From Flavobacterium sp. AED (GTDB lineage Bacteria > Bacteroidota > Bacteroidia > Flavobacteriales > Flavobacteriaceae): a DNA stretch of 64,000 nt. Position numbers and translations under genes: made by a program. Below the pieces are notes generated by a model that worked only from the letters and a program-made list of their open reading frames with translations, did no database searches and was not told where the DNA came from. Position 1 is the stretch's first letter, and the number at the start of each line of letters is the position of its first letter. Of this stretch, positions 44,908 through 54,073 are shown one piece after another. Location: NCBI RefSeq assembly GCF_000812945.1, contig NZ_JSYM01000002.1, positions 124,001 through 188,000 of the forward strand. Reading direction: 5' to 3'.

Positions 44908-45642
44908 ATGAAAGATAATTTCTCTAAACAAGCTTTGGAATATTCAAAATTTAGACCGCAATATCCGGATGAAATGATTGATTATTTGGTTTCATTTGTC
45001 AAAAATAAATCGATTGCACTTGATATAGCAACAGGAAATGGGCAAGTGGCTCACAAACTTTCTCGCTTTTTTAAAACGGTTTATGGAATTGACATTAGCC
45101 AGAACCAATTGGATAATGCTATTTCAGCGCAGAATATCATTTATAAAATAGCTGCCGCTGAAAATACCTTTTTTAAAAATAGTGAATTTGACTTAATAAC
45201 CGTGGCACAAGCGATTCATTGGTTTGATTTTGATTTGTTTTATAAAGAAATCTACAGAATATTAAAACCAGAAGGAATCTTTGCCGTATTAGGTTATGGG
45301 TTATTTGCTACCAATGCGGATTCAGATAAAATAATACAAAATTTTTATTATAATATAGTAGGTCCGTATTGGGATGCGGAGCGAAAATACTTGGATGAAA
45401 ATTATAAAACGATTCCATTTCCATTTGATGAAATTGTAGCAAAACCTTTCGAAAATCATTTTATATGGACTTTTGAAGAACTCATCGGGTATCTGGAAAC
45501 ATGGTCGGCGACACAACATTATATTTCGAAAAAGAATAAAAATCCTTTGGACTTGATTTATGATGAGTTGAAAATTTCTTGGCAAAAAAGTGATAAGAAA
45601 GTGACTTTTCCATTGTTGCTAAGAATCGGAAAATTAAAATAG
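44908..45642 (+). CDS. Class I SAM-dependent methyltransferase
   Basis: From the ATG at 44908 the protein has 244 residues (MKDNFSKQALEYSKFRPQYP). Methyltransferase motif I is ALDIATGNGQVAHKLS (about 35-50), followed by VYGIDISQNQLDNA and DLITVAQAIHWFDFD. It belongs to the group annotated in yeast as trans-aconitate methyltransferase-like, but the substrate is open. It lies directly before ruvX with 23 bases between and may be co-transcribed. Confidence 0.88.
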   Translation: MKDNFSKQALEYSKFRPQYPDEMIDYLVSFVKNKSIALDIATGNGQVAHKLSRFFKTVYGIDISQNQLDNAISAQNIIYKIAAAENTFFKNSEFDLITVAQAIHWFDFDLFYKEIYRILKPEGIFAVLGYGLFATNADSDKIIQNFYYNIVGPYWDAERKYLDENYKTIPFPFDEIVAKPFENHFIWTFEELIGYLETWSATQHYISKKNKNPLDLIYDELKISWQKSDKKVTFPLLLRIGKLK

Positions 45643-45643
45643 T

Positions 45644-45651
45644 TACCTTTG
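45644..45651 (+). promoter_or_regulatory. Probable -7 element (TACCTTTG) of ruvX
   Basis: TACCTTTG fits TAnnTTTG, begins next to the methyltransferase stop codon and ends 14 bases before the ruvX ATG. Confidence 0.5.
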
Positions 45652-45665
45652 AAAAAAATAAGCAA

Positions 45666-46082
45666 ATGCCAAGAATACTATCCATAGACTACGGTCAAAA
45701 ACGTACAGGAATCGCTGTTACTGATGAGATGCAAATCATAGCTTCGGGTTTAACTACAATTCCATCTGCAACAGCCATTGCTTTTTTGAAGGATTATTTT
45801 GCCAAAGAAAAAGTGGAAGCAGTACTTATTGGTGACCCCAAACAAATGAATGGCGAACCTTCAGAAAGCGCTTCTATCATTAAAGGTTTTGTAACGCATT
45901 TTACAAATCATTTTCCGGATATGAAAGTCATCCGTGTAGATGAACGGTTTACATCGAAAATGGCATTTCAAACGATGATTGATAGTGGACTCAATAAAAA
46001 ACAACGTCAAAATAAAGCGCTTATTGATGAGATTTCGGCAACGATAATGCTTCAGGATTATTTGACCCGAAAAATATTTTAA
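45666..46082 (+). CDS. ruvX: Putative pre-16S rRNA nuclease / Holliday junction resolvase RuvX (YqgF)
   Basis: The 138-residue protein begins MPRILSIDYGQKRTGIAVTD, with the RNase H-like first Asp and GxKRxG. It continues VEAVLIGDPKQMNGEPSES and VIRVDERFTSKMA, and ends near KALIDEISATIMLQDYL. Family members process the 5' end of 16S rRNA precursor and may resolve Holliday junctions. In several Flavobacteria I recall this gene next to def; here mqo and a FUSC gene lie between them. Confidence 0.92.
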   Translation: MPRILSIDYGQKRTGIAVTDEMQIIASGLTTIPSATAIAFLKDYFAKEKVEAVLIGDPKQMNGEPSESASIIKGFVTHFTNHFPDMKVIRVDERFTSKMAFQTMIDSGLNKKQRQNKALIDEISATIMLQDYLTRKIF

Positions 46083-46177
46083 AAGCGTTGTTTTTAAGGC
46101 AATAAAATGACTATAATGTTTTCGTAATTTCCTACTTTTTAACAATTATTTGTTATAATTTTTATGGTTTTATGAAG

Positions 46178-46185
46178 TATCTTTG
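46178..46185 (+). promoter_or_regulatory. Probable -7 element (TATCTTTG) of mqo
   Basis: TATCTTTG matches TAnnTTTG and ends 17 bases before the mqo ATG at 46203. A TTTG at 46149-46152 lies 25 bases upstream, a little far for a -33 element. Confidence 0.5.
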
Positions 46186-46202
46186 CGCTTTAAAATTTTG
46201 TT

Positions 46203-47699
46203 ATGCCTGATACAACCATTCGTTCAAATAGTGATGTAGTTCTTATAGGAGCTGGAATAATGAGCGCCACACTTGGCTTAATCCTAAAAGAATTACAACC
46301 GGATATAAAAATTGAAATTTACGAAAGATTAGATATTGCAGCTTCCGAAAGTTCCGATGCATGGAATAATGCCGGTACGGGACATTCTGCTTTTTGTGAG
46401 CTTAATTATACTCCTGAAAGTGAAGATGGCAGTATCAGTCCTAAAAAAGCAATCAGTATTGCGGAATCTTTCGAAGTATCCCGTCAATTTTGGGCTTATT
46501 TAGTCCAACAGAAAAAAGTTTCATCCCCTGAAAATTTTATAAAAAGTATTCCACACATGAGTTTTGTTTGGGGTGAGAAAAATGTAGCGTATCTTAAAAA
46601 AAGATATGAAGCATTACATGCCAATCCACTTTTTAAAGAAATGCTTTTTAGTACTGATTTTTCTCAGTTAAAGGAATGGATGCCTTTGGTTATGGAAGGA
46701 AGAAAGGATACAGATCAAGTTGCTGCAACTTCAATGGCAATTGGGACGGATGTAAATTTTGGAGAATTAACCAGAAATATGTTCAACTATTTAACACAAT
46801 TAGATGGTGTTACCATGCATTTTCATCACGAAGTTAAAAAATTGAAACAGCGCGAGGATAAATCGTGGAGAATAAAAATTACAGATTTGGCTACAGGTCA
46901 AAAGCGAAAAGCATATACTAAATTTGTTTTTATAGGAGCTGGTGGTGGTTCATTACCATTGTTAGAAAAAGCAGATATTCCTGAAGGAAAAGGTTTTGGA
47001 GGTTTCCCGGTAAGTGGGCAATGGCTGAAATGTACCAATCCAGAAGTGATTGCTAAACATCAGGCTAAAGTATATGGTAAAGCCAGTGTTGGTGCGCCAC
47101 CTATGTCTGTGCCACATATTGATTCCCGAATGATAAATGGAGAAAAAGCATTGCTTTTTGGACCTTTCGCAGGTTTTTCTACTCGATTTTTAAAAAATGG
47201 ATCGTATTCTGATTTACCATTATCTATAAAACCAGATAATATCATTCCTATGATTGCTGCTGGGATTAAAAATATTCCACTTACGAAATATTTGATTGAG
47301 CAAGTGCGTCAATCACCAAAAGATAGAATTAATGCGTTAAGAGAATATGTTCCGGGTGCAAGATCTAAAGACTGGAAATTAGAACGAGCAGGACAACGCG
47401 TACAAGTTATTAAAAAAGACGAAAAAGAAGGTGGAATATTAGAATTTGGTACTGAAGTAATCACAACAGCTGATGGTTCATTATCCGTTTTACTGGGGGC
47501 TTCTCCTGGAGCTTCGACTGCAGTTTCGATTATGATAGATTTGATAGGAAGATGTTTTAAAGAAGAAATTGAAACACCGGAATGGCAGGAAAAATTAAAA
47601 AAAATGATTCCGTCTTATGGTCAGGCTTTGAACGATAATCCAACTTTATTAACCGAAATTAGAAAAGATACTGCTGAAATTCTAAAATTGAATAATTAG
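46203..47699 (+). CDS. mqo: Malate:quinone oxidoreductase
   Basis: The 498-residue flavoprotein has the FAD-binding start VVLIGAGIMSATLGLILKEL and SSDAWNNAGTGHSAFCELNY. Further conserved blocks are FVFIGAGGGSLPLLEKADIP, GFPVSGQWLKC and LLFGPFAGFSTRFLKNG, and it ends with VLLGASPGASTAVSIMIDLI. It oxidises malate to oxaloacetate at the inner face of the membrane and passes electrons to menaquinone, feeding the respiratory chain without NAD. Monocistronic, with its own promoter and a strong terminator. Confidence 0.95.
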   Translation: MPDTTIRSNSDVVLIGAGIMSATLGLILKELQPDIKIEIYERLDIAASESSDAWNNAGTGHSAFCELNYTPESEDGSISPKKAISIAESFEVSRQFWAYLVQQKKVSSPENFIKSIPHMSFVWGEKNVAYLKKRYEALHANPLFKEMLFSTDFSQLKEWMPLVMEGRKDTDQVAATSMAIGTDVNFGELTRNMFNYLTQLDGVTMHFHHEVKKLKQREDKSWRIKITDLATGQKRKAYTKFVFIGAGGGSLPLLEKADIPEGKGFGGFPVSGQWLKCTNPEVIAKHQAKVYGKASVGAPPMSVPHIDSRMINGEKALLFGPFAGFSTRFLKNGSYSDLPLSIKPDNIIPMIAAGIKNIPLTKYLIEQVRQSPKDRINALREYVPGARSKDWKLERAGQRVQVIKKDEKEGGILEFGTEVITTADGSLSVLLGASPGASTAVSIMIDLIGRCFKEEIETPEWQEKLKKMIPSYGQALNDNPTLLTEIRKDTAEILKLNN

Positions 47700-47716
47700 A
47701 TATTTTACAATAAAAT

Positions 47717-47760
47717 AAAAGCGCTGGTTTTTAGATATTTAATCTAATTCCAGCGCTTTT
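47717..47760 (+). terminator. Terminator of mqo
   Basis: AAAAGCGCTGG (47717-47727) and CCAGCGCTTTT (47750-47760) form an 11-bp perfect stem. The loop contains a second small stem TTAGAT/ATCTAA. T-rich sequence follows. Confidence 0.85.
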
Positions 47761-47830
47761 TATTGGTCTCAAATTATAGTTTAAAACTATGCACTTTAGT
47801 GCATTTCGCTTTAGCTTCTAAAAATTTTTC

Positions 47831-47888
47831 GCCACGAATTTCACGAATTTCCACTAATTAATTTGTGCTAATTGGTGAAATTCGTGGC
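47831..47888. repeat. Intergenic inverted repeat (GCCACGAATTTCAC / GTGAAATTCGTGGC)
   Basis: Two perfect 14-base arms (47831-47844 and 47875-47888) flank a 30-base centre that holds further imperfect arms (CACTAATTA / TAATTGGTG). I recall repeats of the form CACGAATTTCACGAATT as common between genes in Flavobacteria. Nearby are a TGCAC-TTTA-GTGCA hairpin (about 47790-47803) and two copies of GACTTTCAGTT (47913 and 47941 regions). The surrounding 47700-47966 holds no gene. Confidence 0.75.
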
Positions 47889-47966
47889 TAATATTTGGTT
47901 TGCAACTGTGTAGACTTTCAGTTTGCTTACCAAATCTATGGACTTTCAGTTCATAGTGGTTTAGTT

Positions 47967-50177
47967 TTAAGATTGCATTAATTCTTTTGTAGTCTTTACT
48001 ATGTTTTCGGATAAATTAGTCAACCAGATTAATTGTTCTATAACCAATTGTGCTTCCTGCATTTTCAATTGAAATGCTTCTTCATCAATGGGAATTCCTG
48101 CTTTTAATTCTTTTTCTCTAATGTTTTTTAACTCCGTAAAACGCATGGCTAAATCTTCTTTTGGAAGGCTTTCTTTTATATCTGAATCATTTTTCAAAAG
48201 AGAAATAGCGTTATCCAGGTTTTTAATTACGGTATCAACCACAACATTAAATGCCTCAGAAGCTGATGTCGTTTTGTGCGATTGAATATAAGTTCCCAAG
48301 GAAGCTGAAGAGGAAAGTAGGGAATGGTTGAGTATGGCCAGTTTATATACTTGTGGCAGTTGTTTTTGTTTAGATTTTGGTTCTTGAATCATTCTTTGAA
48401 AAGAAGCCATTAAATTACCTATTTCGATAAAAGCATTCTTTCTGGCTAATCGGTATGAAGTGGAAATAGTCCCCTTCTTGTTATATAAAATAGAGATTTC
48501 CTTCAGGTAATTTTCATTTGCTTTTATGGATTTTTCCAAATAAATGGGAATATTTAAAAACTCCCATGAAGGCCATAAAAAGTGATTGGCAAAAAAAGCT
48601 AATGCTGCCCCAACAATAGTATCCAGAATTCTATATTGAATCACATCACTAATATTTGGAGTTAGTATTCCATAAATAAAAACAATATACATCGTCACAA
48701 ACGTTGCACTGACTTTATAATTTGTTTGTGTAAAGGAAAATCCCAAAAGCATGCAAAGAATAGAAAATATACTGATTACAATACTGTTATGGATGAATGT
48801 AAGAACTCCAAATGCAATTAATCCGCCTAAAATGGTACCGAAAATTCGATGGAAAGAACGCTGTTTGGTTAAACCATATCCAGGTCGCATGATTACGATG
48901 ATAGTCAACAAAATCCAATATACGTTGTGAAAAGGCAGTACATTACCAATGATAAAACCAATCAAAATAGTTATGGTTAATCGCAGTGAATGCCTAAAAA
49001 TCGTTGAGGAGAAACTAAGATTTTCAATCAGAGTGCTCAAAGGATAATACTGCGGTGTTAGAAATTTTTCTAAGTCTTTGTCCTTTCCTTTAAAATCCAA
49101 TGAATTGATAGCTAAGGTGAATGCGCGTTCTACAATTTTTATTTTTTCAACTTGTTTTTCGCCGTATTGAAGCATAGTTGTGAGCATAAAAACACCTTCG
49201 GAAGCGGCAATTTTTCCTAAATCATTTTCGTATTCTGTGATTGCAATTTGTAAAGCATTTAAATCTCCAAGTAAATTATGTTTAGAAACATATTTAGTTC
49301 GGTTTTGTACACTTTTATATACTTGTTTTAAACTTGCTGCAAGATTGTATGCTAAGCTTTGATAGGTTAATAATACCTTTGGATGATCGTCAAATTTTTG
49401 ATGTAGCTTATCATGGTCGAAAGAAGTGGATAAGGCAAGTTCTAAAATTTCTATCAATGAAATAAAAACAATAAGCATCTTGCGGTTTTGATTAGAAGAA
49501 CCGGAGGTAGTATGACTACTGATTAGCACTTCTCTAATGTTTTGTCGAATGGTATTTAGTTCTACCTGAAGGTGTAATTGTTTTTCAATAATTGCTTTTT
49601 TATCAGCATTAATGGTCCATAAATCCCCTCTTAGTTTTAAATACTTAGCCGTTAGTTTGATGCATTCAGCAATTTCTAATTCGATATAACGATGAGGGCT
49701 CAAATAATGGAAAATAAGTGAAATTAGAAGGTAAAATAAACCACCTACGAGAATTAATCCTGAATATTCAATCATTTCCAAACCGGTATGCAAATGTGCA
49801 AACGCCAATGAAACGGCAAGTAACGCGGAGAAAGAAACTGCCGTAGCTCTTTTTTCATATACAGAAAGCATGGATATCAAGAAAATCAATAGCGCTAAAA
49901 ATGGATAAAAAACCCAAGAATAGGGATGCATAATATTCACTAACAAATTGAGACCGGCAACTAGAAAAGCAGTAACCAGAACACCATTGATTTTATGTTT
50001 TAAACTACTTGGAATATCACTTGGATAGGTAAAAAAAGCTCCCAGTGCAATAGTAAATCCCATTTCAAAATTACCAAGAAAAGAAAACAATAAAACAGGA
50101 ATGACTGCCGCTATTGTTACCTTTAAGGCATTATTGAAATAAGTGCTGTCTGTAAATTTTCGGATTCTGTAAATCAT
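47967..50177 (-). CDS. FUSC family inner-membrane protein (YccS/YhfK-like)
   Basis: The 736-residue protein has two clusters of about five membrane segments (about 15-150 and 400-530), each followed by a long helical cytoplasmic part. The second cluster has LTITILIGFIIGNVLPFHNV, RPGYGLTKQRSFHRIFGTIL and GLIAFGVL, the fusaric-acid-resistance/aromatic-acid-exporter signature. The length and duplication fit the YccS/YhfK group. The substrate is unknown; aromatic acid efflux is the family guess. It is transcribed against ruvX-mqo and divergently from def. Confidence 0.88.
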   Translation of the reverse strand: MIYRIRKFTDSTYFNNALKVTIAAVIPVLLFSFLGNFEMGFTIALGAFFTYPSDIPSSLKHKINGVLVTAFLVAGLNLLVNIMHPYSWVFYPFLALLIFLISMLSVYEKRATAVSFSALLAVSLAFAHLHTGLEMIEYSGLILVGGLFYLLISLIFHYLSPHRYIELEIAECIKLTAKYLKLRGDLWTINADKKAIIEKQLHLQVELNTIRQNIREVLISSHTTSGSSNQNRKMLIVFISLIEILELALSTSFDHDKLHQKFDDHPKVLLTYQSLAYNLAASLKQVYKSVQNRTKYVSKHNLLGDLNALQIAITEYENDLGKIAASEGVFMLTTMLQYGEKQVEKIKIVERAFTLAINSLDFKGKDKDLEKFLTPQYYPLSTLIENLSFSSTIFRHSLRLTITILIGFIIGNVLPFHNVYWILLTIIVIMRPGYGLTKQRSFHRIFGTILGGLIAFGVLTFIHNSIVISIFSILCMLLGFSFTQTNYKVSATFVTMYIVFIYGILTPNISDVIQYRILDTIVGAALAFFANHFLWPSWEFLNIPIYLEKSIKANENYLKEISILYNKKGTISTSYRLARKNAFIEIGNLMASFQRMIQEPKSKQKQLPQVYKLAILNHSLLSSSASLGTYIQSHKTTSASEAFNVVVDTVIKNLDNAISLLKNDSDIKESLPKEDLAMRFTELKNIREKELKAGIPIDEEAFQLKMQEAQLVIEQLIWLTNLSENIVKTTKELMQS

Positions 50178-50304
50178 ATAATTGGATTACTAACAAAGGT
50201 AAGAATTGTACGAATTATTCAAAGGATAAAGAGATGTGTTTTGAACTTAATTGTAAAAAAACACTAATTATCAATGGAGGATTATTCATTGTCTATTTTT
50301 TTAC

Positions 50305-50312
50305 TATTTTTG
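50305..50312 (+). promoter_or_regulatory. Probable -7 element (TATTTTTG) of def
   Basis: TATTTTTG matches TAnnTTTG and lies 61 bases before the def ATG at 50374, giving a leader of about 55 bases. Confidence 0.5.
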
Positions 50313-50373
50313 CAGACTGAATTAAATGGAGACATATTCAGATTTACAGTAGATAATACTTAATACAACAATA

Positions 50374-50961
50374 ATGATTTTACCAATTATAGGATATGGT
50401 GATCCTGTTTTAAGAAAAGTAGGAGAAGTTCTTACACCGGAACATCCAAACTTGAAAGAAACGATTGCCAATATGTACGAGACGATGTATAACGCCTATG
50501 GTGTGGGACTTGCTGCACCGCAAGTAGGATTGGCAGTTCGCTTATTTGTAATCGATACGACTCCTTTTAGTGATGATGAAGATTTAGAAGATGCTAAACA
50601 ACAGGAATTGAAAGGATTCAAAAAAACTTTTATCAATGCAAAAATGATAAAAGAAGAAGGTACAGAATGGAGCTTTAATGAAGGATGTTTAAGTATTCCT
50701 GATGTTCGTGAAGATGTGTATCGTAATCCAACTATAACTATTGAGTATTGTGAAGAGGATTTTGTAATGAAAACAGAAGTTTTCGACGGATTAATCGCCA
50801 GAGTAATCCAACATGAATACGATCACATTGAAGGGATTTTGTTTACAGATAAAATTTCATCTTTGAAAAAACGTTTGATCCAGAAGAAGCTTAAAAACAT
50901 CTTAGAAGGTAAAACTTTCCAAGAGTATCGAATGAAATTTTTTGGTAAAAAAGGAAGGTAA
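50374..50961 (+). CDS. def: Peptide deformylase
   Basis: The 195-residue metalloenzyme has all three motifs: GVGLAAPQVGL (about residues 44-54), EGCLSIPD with the metal-binding Cys (about 107-114) and QHEYDHIEG with the two His ligands and catalytic Glu (about 148-156). It removes the formyl group from new proteins at the ribosome. An acidic insertion DDEDLEDAKQQELKG after the first motif is usual for Bacteroidota. It leads the def-DUF5606-mazG run. Confidence 0.95.
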   Translation: MILPIIGYGDPVLRKVGEVLTPEHPNLKETIANMYETMYNAYGVGLAAPQVGLAVRLFVIDTTPFSDDEDLEDAKQQELKGFKKTFINAKMIKEEGTEWSFNEGCLSIPDVREDVYRNPTITIEYCEEDFVMKTEVFDGLIARVIQHEYDHIEGILFTDKISSLKKRLIQKKLKNILEGKTFQEYRMKFFGKKGR

Positions 50962-51051
50962 ATTCCCATTTATAGCCTTATCTTGGTATGATTTTTGGTT
51001 TTAAATGAAAAAAAATAAGTCAAATTCTTAATAAATAATTACAAAAAAAAC

Positions 51052-51531
51052 ATGAATTTAGAAAAAATATTAGCCATTTCTGGGAAACCGGGCTTATACG
51101 TATTAAGAGTACAAACGCGTACTGGGTTTGTTGCGGAATCATTATTGGACGGAAAAAAAATTACAGTTAATTTAAAAAGTAATGTGAGTTTATTGTCTGA
51201 GATTTCTATTTATACGTATGAAGGCGAAAAACCGTTAGCTGAAATCATGCAAAAAATTGCTGATAAAGAGAACAAAGGCCAAGCAATTTCACATAAAGAA
51301 GATAATGCGGTTTTATTAGCTTATTTTAAAGAAATTTTGCCAGATTATGATGAAGAAAGAGTATATCCTTCTGATGTAAAGAAAATCTTGAATTGGTATA
51401 ATATGCTTCAAGCAAAAGGGTTAGTTACTGACGAAACATCGGCTGCTGCAGTTGCAGAAGAAGTTGAGGTTACAGAAGAAACACCAGCAGTTGAAGCTCC
51501 TGCAAAAAAAGCAAAAGCTAAAAAAGAGTAA
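51052..51531 (+). CDS. DUF5606 domain protein
   Basis: The 159-residue protein starts MNLEKILAISGKPGLYVLRV and has TRTGFVAESLLDGKKITVNL, the DUF5606 pattern that appears to be confined to Bacteroidota. The N-terminal 75 residues look like a small beta domain and the middle is helical. The tail is low-complexity Ala/Glu/Lys (VEAPAKKAKAKKE). The function is unknown. Gene order beside def and mazG is conserved in relatives as I recall, which suggests a role in translation or growth. Confidence 0.85.
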   Translation: MNLEKILAISGKPGLYVLRVQTRTGFVAESLLDGKKITVNLKSNVSLLSEISIYTYEGEKPLAEIMQKIADKENKGQAISHKEDNAVLLAYFKEILPDYDEERVYPSDVKKILNWYNMLQAKGLVTDETSAAAVAEEVEVTEETPAVEAPAKKAKAKKE

Positions 51532-51552
51532 TTTCAATTTTAAATAATATTT

Positions 51553-51590
51553 AATCCTGTTCAGTCATTTTCTGGACAGGATTTTTTTAT
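51553..51590 (+). terminator. Terminator after the DUF5606 gene
   Basis: AATCCTGTTCAG (51553-51564) and CTGGACAGGATT (51572-51583) pair with one G-U, with a 7-base loop and a T run directly after. Confidence 0.85.
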
Positions 51591-51612
51591 TTTTACAAAA
51601 AACCATTTCAAT

Positions 51613-52395
51613 ATGAATTCAAGAAAAGACCAGTTGCAAGCTTTCGAAAGATTATTAGATATTATGGATGATTTGCGAGAAAAATGTCCTTGGGACAAAA
51701 AGCAAACTATGCAAACTTTACGTCATCTTACTATTGAAGAGACTTACGAATTAGGAGATGCTATTTTAGATAATGATTTAAACGAAGTCAAAAAGGAGTT
51801 AGGTGATTTGTTATTGCATATTGTTTTTTATGCCAAAATAGGAAGCGAAACAAACGATTTTGACATGGCCGATGTTTGCAATGAAATTTGCGAAAAGTTA
51901 ATTCATCGTCATCCTCATATTTATAGTGATGTAGTGGTGAAGGATGAAGAAGAAGTAAAGCAAAACTGGGAAAAACTAAAACTGAAAGAAGGTAAAAAGT
52001 CCGTTCTTGAAGGTGTTCCAAAAAGTTTACCTGCATTAGTAAAAGCAAGTCGAATTCAAGATAAAGTTAAAGGAGTAGGGTTTGATTGGGAAGAATCCCA
52101 TCAGGTTTGGGACAAAGTTCAAGAGGAATTGGAGGAATTGCAAGTTGAGGTTGAAGCTGGAGATCAGGATAAAATTGAAGCCGAATTTGGAGATGTTTTA
52201 TTTTCGATGATCAATTATGCCCGATTTCTTAACGTAAATCCCGAAGATGCTTTGGAACGCACCAATAAAAAATTCATTAAACGCTTTCAATATTTAGAAA
52301 GTAAAGCGGGAGAATTGGGGAAACCATTAATGGATATGACCCTTGCTGAAATGGATGTTTTTTGGGAAGAAGCGAAGCGTCTTCCTAATAAATAG
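51613..52395 (+). CDS. mazG: Nucleoside triphosphate pyrophosphohydrolase (MazG) with altered C-terminus
   Basis: The 260-residue protein has two MazG repeats. The first has CPWDKKQTMQTLRHLTIEET, EELGD-type YELGDAILD and KKELGDLLLHIVF. The second has EELEELQVEVEAGDQDKIEA and EFGDVLFSMINYARF. It hydrolyses non-canonical or excess (d)NTPs. The last residues are FWEEAKRLPNK. A further downstream copy of the same codons, in the same frame, reads FWEEAKKL and stops, which looks like the original end, pushed 198 bases away by a 69-bp tandem repeat. The catalytic part is unaffected. Confidence 0.92.
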   Translation: MNSRKDQLQAFERLLDIMDDLREKCPWDKKQTMQTLRHLTIEETYELGDAILDNDLNEVKKELGDLLLHIVFYAKIGSETNDFDMADVCNEICEKLIHRHPHIYSDVVVKDEEEVKQNWEKLKLKEGKKSVLEGVPKSLPALVKASRIQDKVKGVGFDWEESHQVWDKVQEELEELQVEVEAGDQDKIEAEFGDVLFSMINYARFLNVNPEDALERTNKKFIKRFQYLESKAGELGKPLMDMTLAEMDVFWEEAKRLPNK

Positions 52396-52580
52396 GAATT
52401 GGAAATCTATGATTTCCAAATAACTCAATTTTGGGAAGAAGCGAAGCGTCTTCCTAATAAATAGGAATTGGAAATCTATGATTTCCAAATAACTCAATTT
52501 TGGGAAGAAGTGAAGCGTCTTCCTAATAAATAGGAATTGGAAATCTATGATTTCCAAATAACTCAATTTTGGGAAGAAGC
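52361..52580. repeat. Three 69-bp direct tandem repeats plus a 13-bp partial copy at the end of mazG
   Basis: Copies start at 52361, 52430 and 52499, with a partial copy TTTGGGAAGAAGC at 52568. They are identical apart from a C-to-T change at 52511 and differences at the outer edges. Each unit holds the mazG end codons, a TAG stop and the palindrome TTGGAAATC-TAT-GATTTCCAA. The 69-base period is a multiple of three, so every copy keeps the mazG frame. Confidence 0.95.
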
Positions 52581-52623
52581 AAAAAAATTATAACGTTCAG
52601 TATTAAATAATTAAAATTACCCA

Positions 52624-54072
52624 ATGCCAGAAAATAAAACCGAGTTAAAACGTTCTTTAGGATTAATAGATGCCACCAGTTTAGTTGCCGGTTCCATGAT
52701 AGGCTCAGGGATTTTTATTGTTACATCGGCAATGGCAAGAGATATTGGTTCTGCTGCTTGGTTATTAGTTATATGGTTAGTTACTGGTATTATAACAGTT
52801 GCTGCAGCATTGAGTTATGGTGAATTAGCAGGAATGATGCCTAATGCGGGCGGACAATTTGTTTATATTCAACGCGCCTATGGAAGATTAGTTTCCTTTC
52901 TCTATGGCTGGACAGTTTTTACGGTAATTCAAACGGGAGTTATTGCAGCCATTGCAGTTACTTTTGCTAATTATGCGGCTATTTTTTTTCCTGTTTTAGA
53001 CCATACACTTTTTAAAATAGGCGCTAGTTTTATTTTTTCGTACCAAAAAGTATTGGCGATTTCGAGTATACTATTGCTTACGTATATTAATACGAAAGGA
53101 GTAGAAAGTGGAAAAACGGTTCAATTGGTTCTTACTTCGGCTAAATTAATAGCGCTATTTGCATTGATTATTTTGGGATTGTATGTTGGTTTACAAACAG
53201 ATGTTTTATCCAATAATTTCACAAACATGTGGGAAGCCAGCAAAACAGTTGTGAATCCTGACGGAACAATTACGGTCACAAAATTAGCGGGAATGGCACT
53301 TTTAGGCGCTGCAGGAGCCACAATAATCAATTCGTTATTTTCTAGTGATGCTTGGAATAATGTGACTTTTATTGCAGGAGAAATCAAAGAACCCAAAAAG
53401 AATATTCCACGAAGTTTGTTTCTTGGGACCTTGATTGTTACCGTTATTTATGTTTTGGCAAATCTGGCTTATTTAGCTTTGTTACCGATGCACGGAACAC
53501 CAAATGCAACTGATATTGCCAGTAACGGAATCATGTTTGCCAGTAATGATAGAGTTGGGGCAGCTGCAGCAAGTATGATTATGGGAAATGTTAGTGTTTT
53601 TGTGATGGCTGCGTTAATCATGGTATCTACTTTTGGGTGTAATAGCGGCTTGATTCTTTCGGGAGGAAGATTGTTTTTTGCAATGGCAAAAGACGGATTA
53701 TTTTTTAAGCAAGCAACGGAATTAAATAAAAACCAAGTTCCTGCCAAAGCATTATGGGTACAATGTATTTGGGCTTGTGTGCTTTGTATTTCGGGAAAAT
53801 TTGGGGACTTATTAACGTATGCGACTTTTGCGTCGTTATTGTTTTATATATTGACAATTTTAGGTGTTTTTATCCTTAGAAAAAAAGAACCAAATGCAGA
53901 TAGACCTTATAAAGCGTTTGGTTATCCATTTGTACCGGCACTTTATATTGTGGTCACTATGGCGATTTGTCTTACCTTATTGATTTATGATACGTTCAAT
54001 ACGGGATTGGGATTGTGTATTGTGGCTTTGGGAATTCCAGTTTATTATTTTGTAATGAACAAAAAGGATTAA
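52624..54072 (+). CDS. APC-family amino acid permease
   Basis: The 482-residue protein has twelve hydrophobic segments. It starts KRSLGLIDATSLVAGSMIGS, with the GSMIGSGIF substrate-binding turn of APC transporters, and has GELAGMMPNAGGQFVYIQRA in helix 3. It ends with a YVFM-type hydrophobic helix. It imports or exchanges an amino acid across the inner membrane. The stop codon is one base from that of the convergent Crp/Fnr gene. The substrate is unknown. Confidence 0.9.
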   Translation: MPENKTELKRSLGLIDATSLVAGSMIGSGIFIVTSAMARDIGSAAWLLVIWLVTGIITVAAALSYGELAGMMPNAGGQFVYIQRAYGRLVSFLYGWTVFTVIQTGVIAAIAVTFANYAAIFFPVLDHTLFKIGASFIFSYQKVLAISSILLLTYINTKGVESGKTVQLVLTSAKLIALFALIILGLYVGLQTDVLSNNFTNMWEASKTVVNPDGTITVTKLAGMALLGAAGATIINSLFSSDAWNNVTFIAGEIKEPKKNIPRSLFLGTLIVTVIYVLANLAYLALLPMHGTPNATDIASNGIMFASNDRVGAAAASMIMGNVSVFVMAALIMVSTFGCNSGLILSGGRLFFAMAKDGLFFKQATELNKNQVPAKALWVQCIWACVLCISGKFGDLLTYATFASLLFYILTILGVFILRKKEPNADRPYKAFGYPFVPALYIVVTMAICLTLLIYDTFNTGLGLCIVALGIPVYYFVMNKKD

Positions 54073-54073
54073 G

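Noticed and set aside
52327..52566. Antisense frame across the mazG repeat encoding a 23-residue repeat protein
   Set aside because: It exists only because the 69-bp repeat is a multiple of three and lacks stops on that strand. It has no promoter or family likeness.
52361..52580. 69-bp repeats considered as a CRISPR-like array
   Set aside because: Copies are directly head to tail with no unique spacers, and no cas genes are present.
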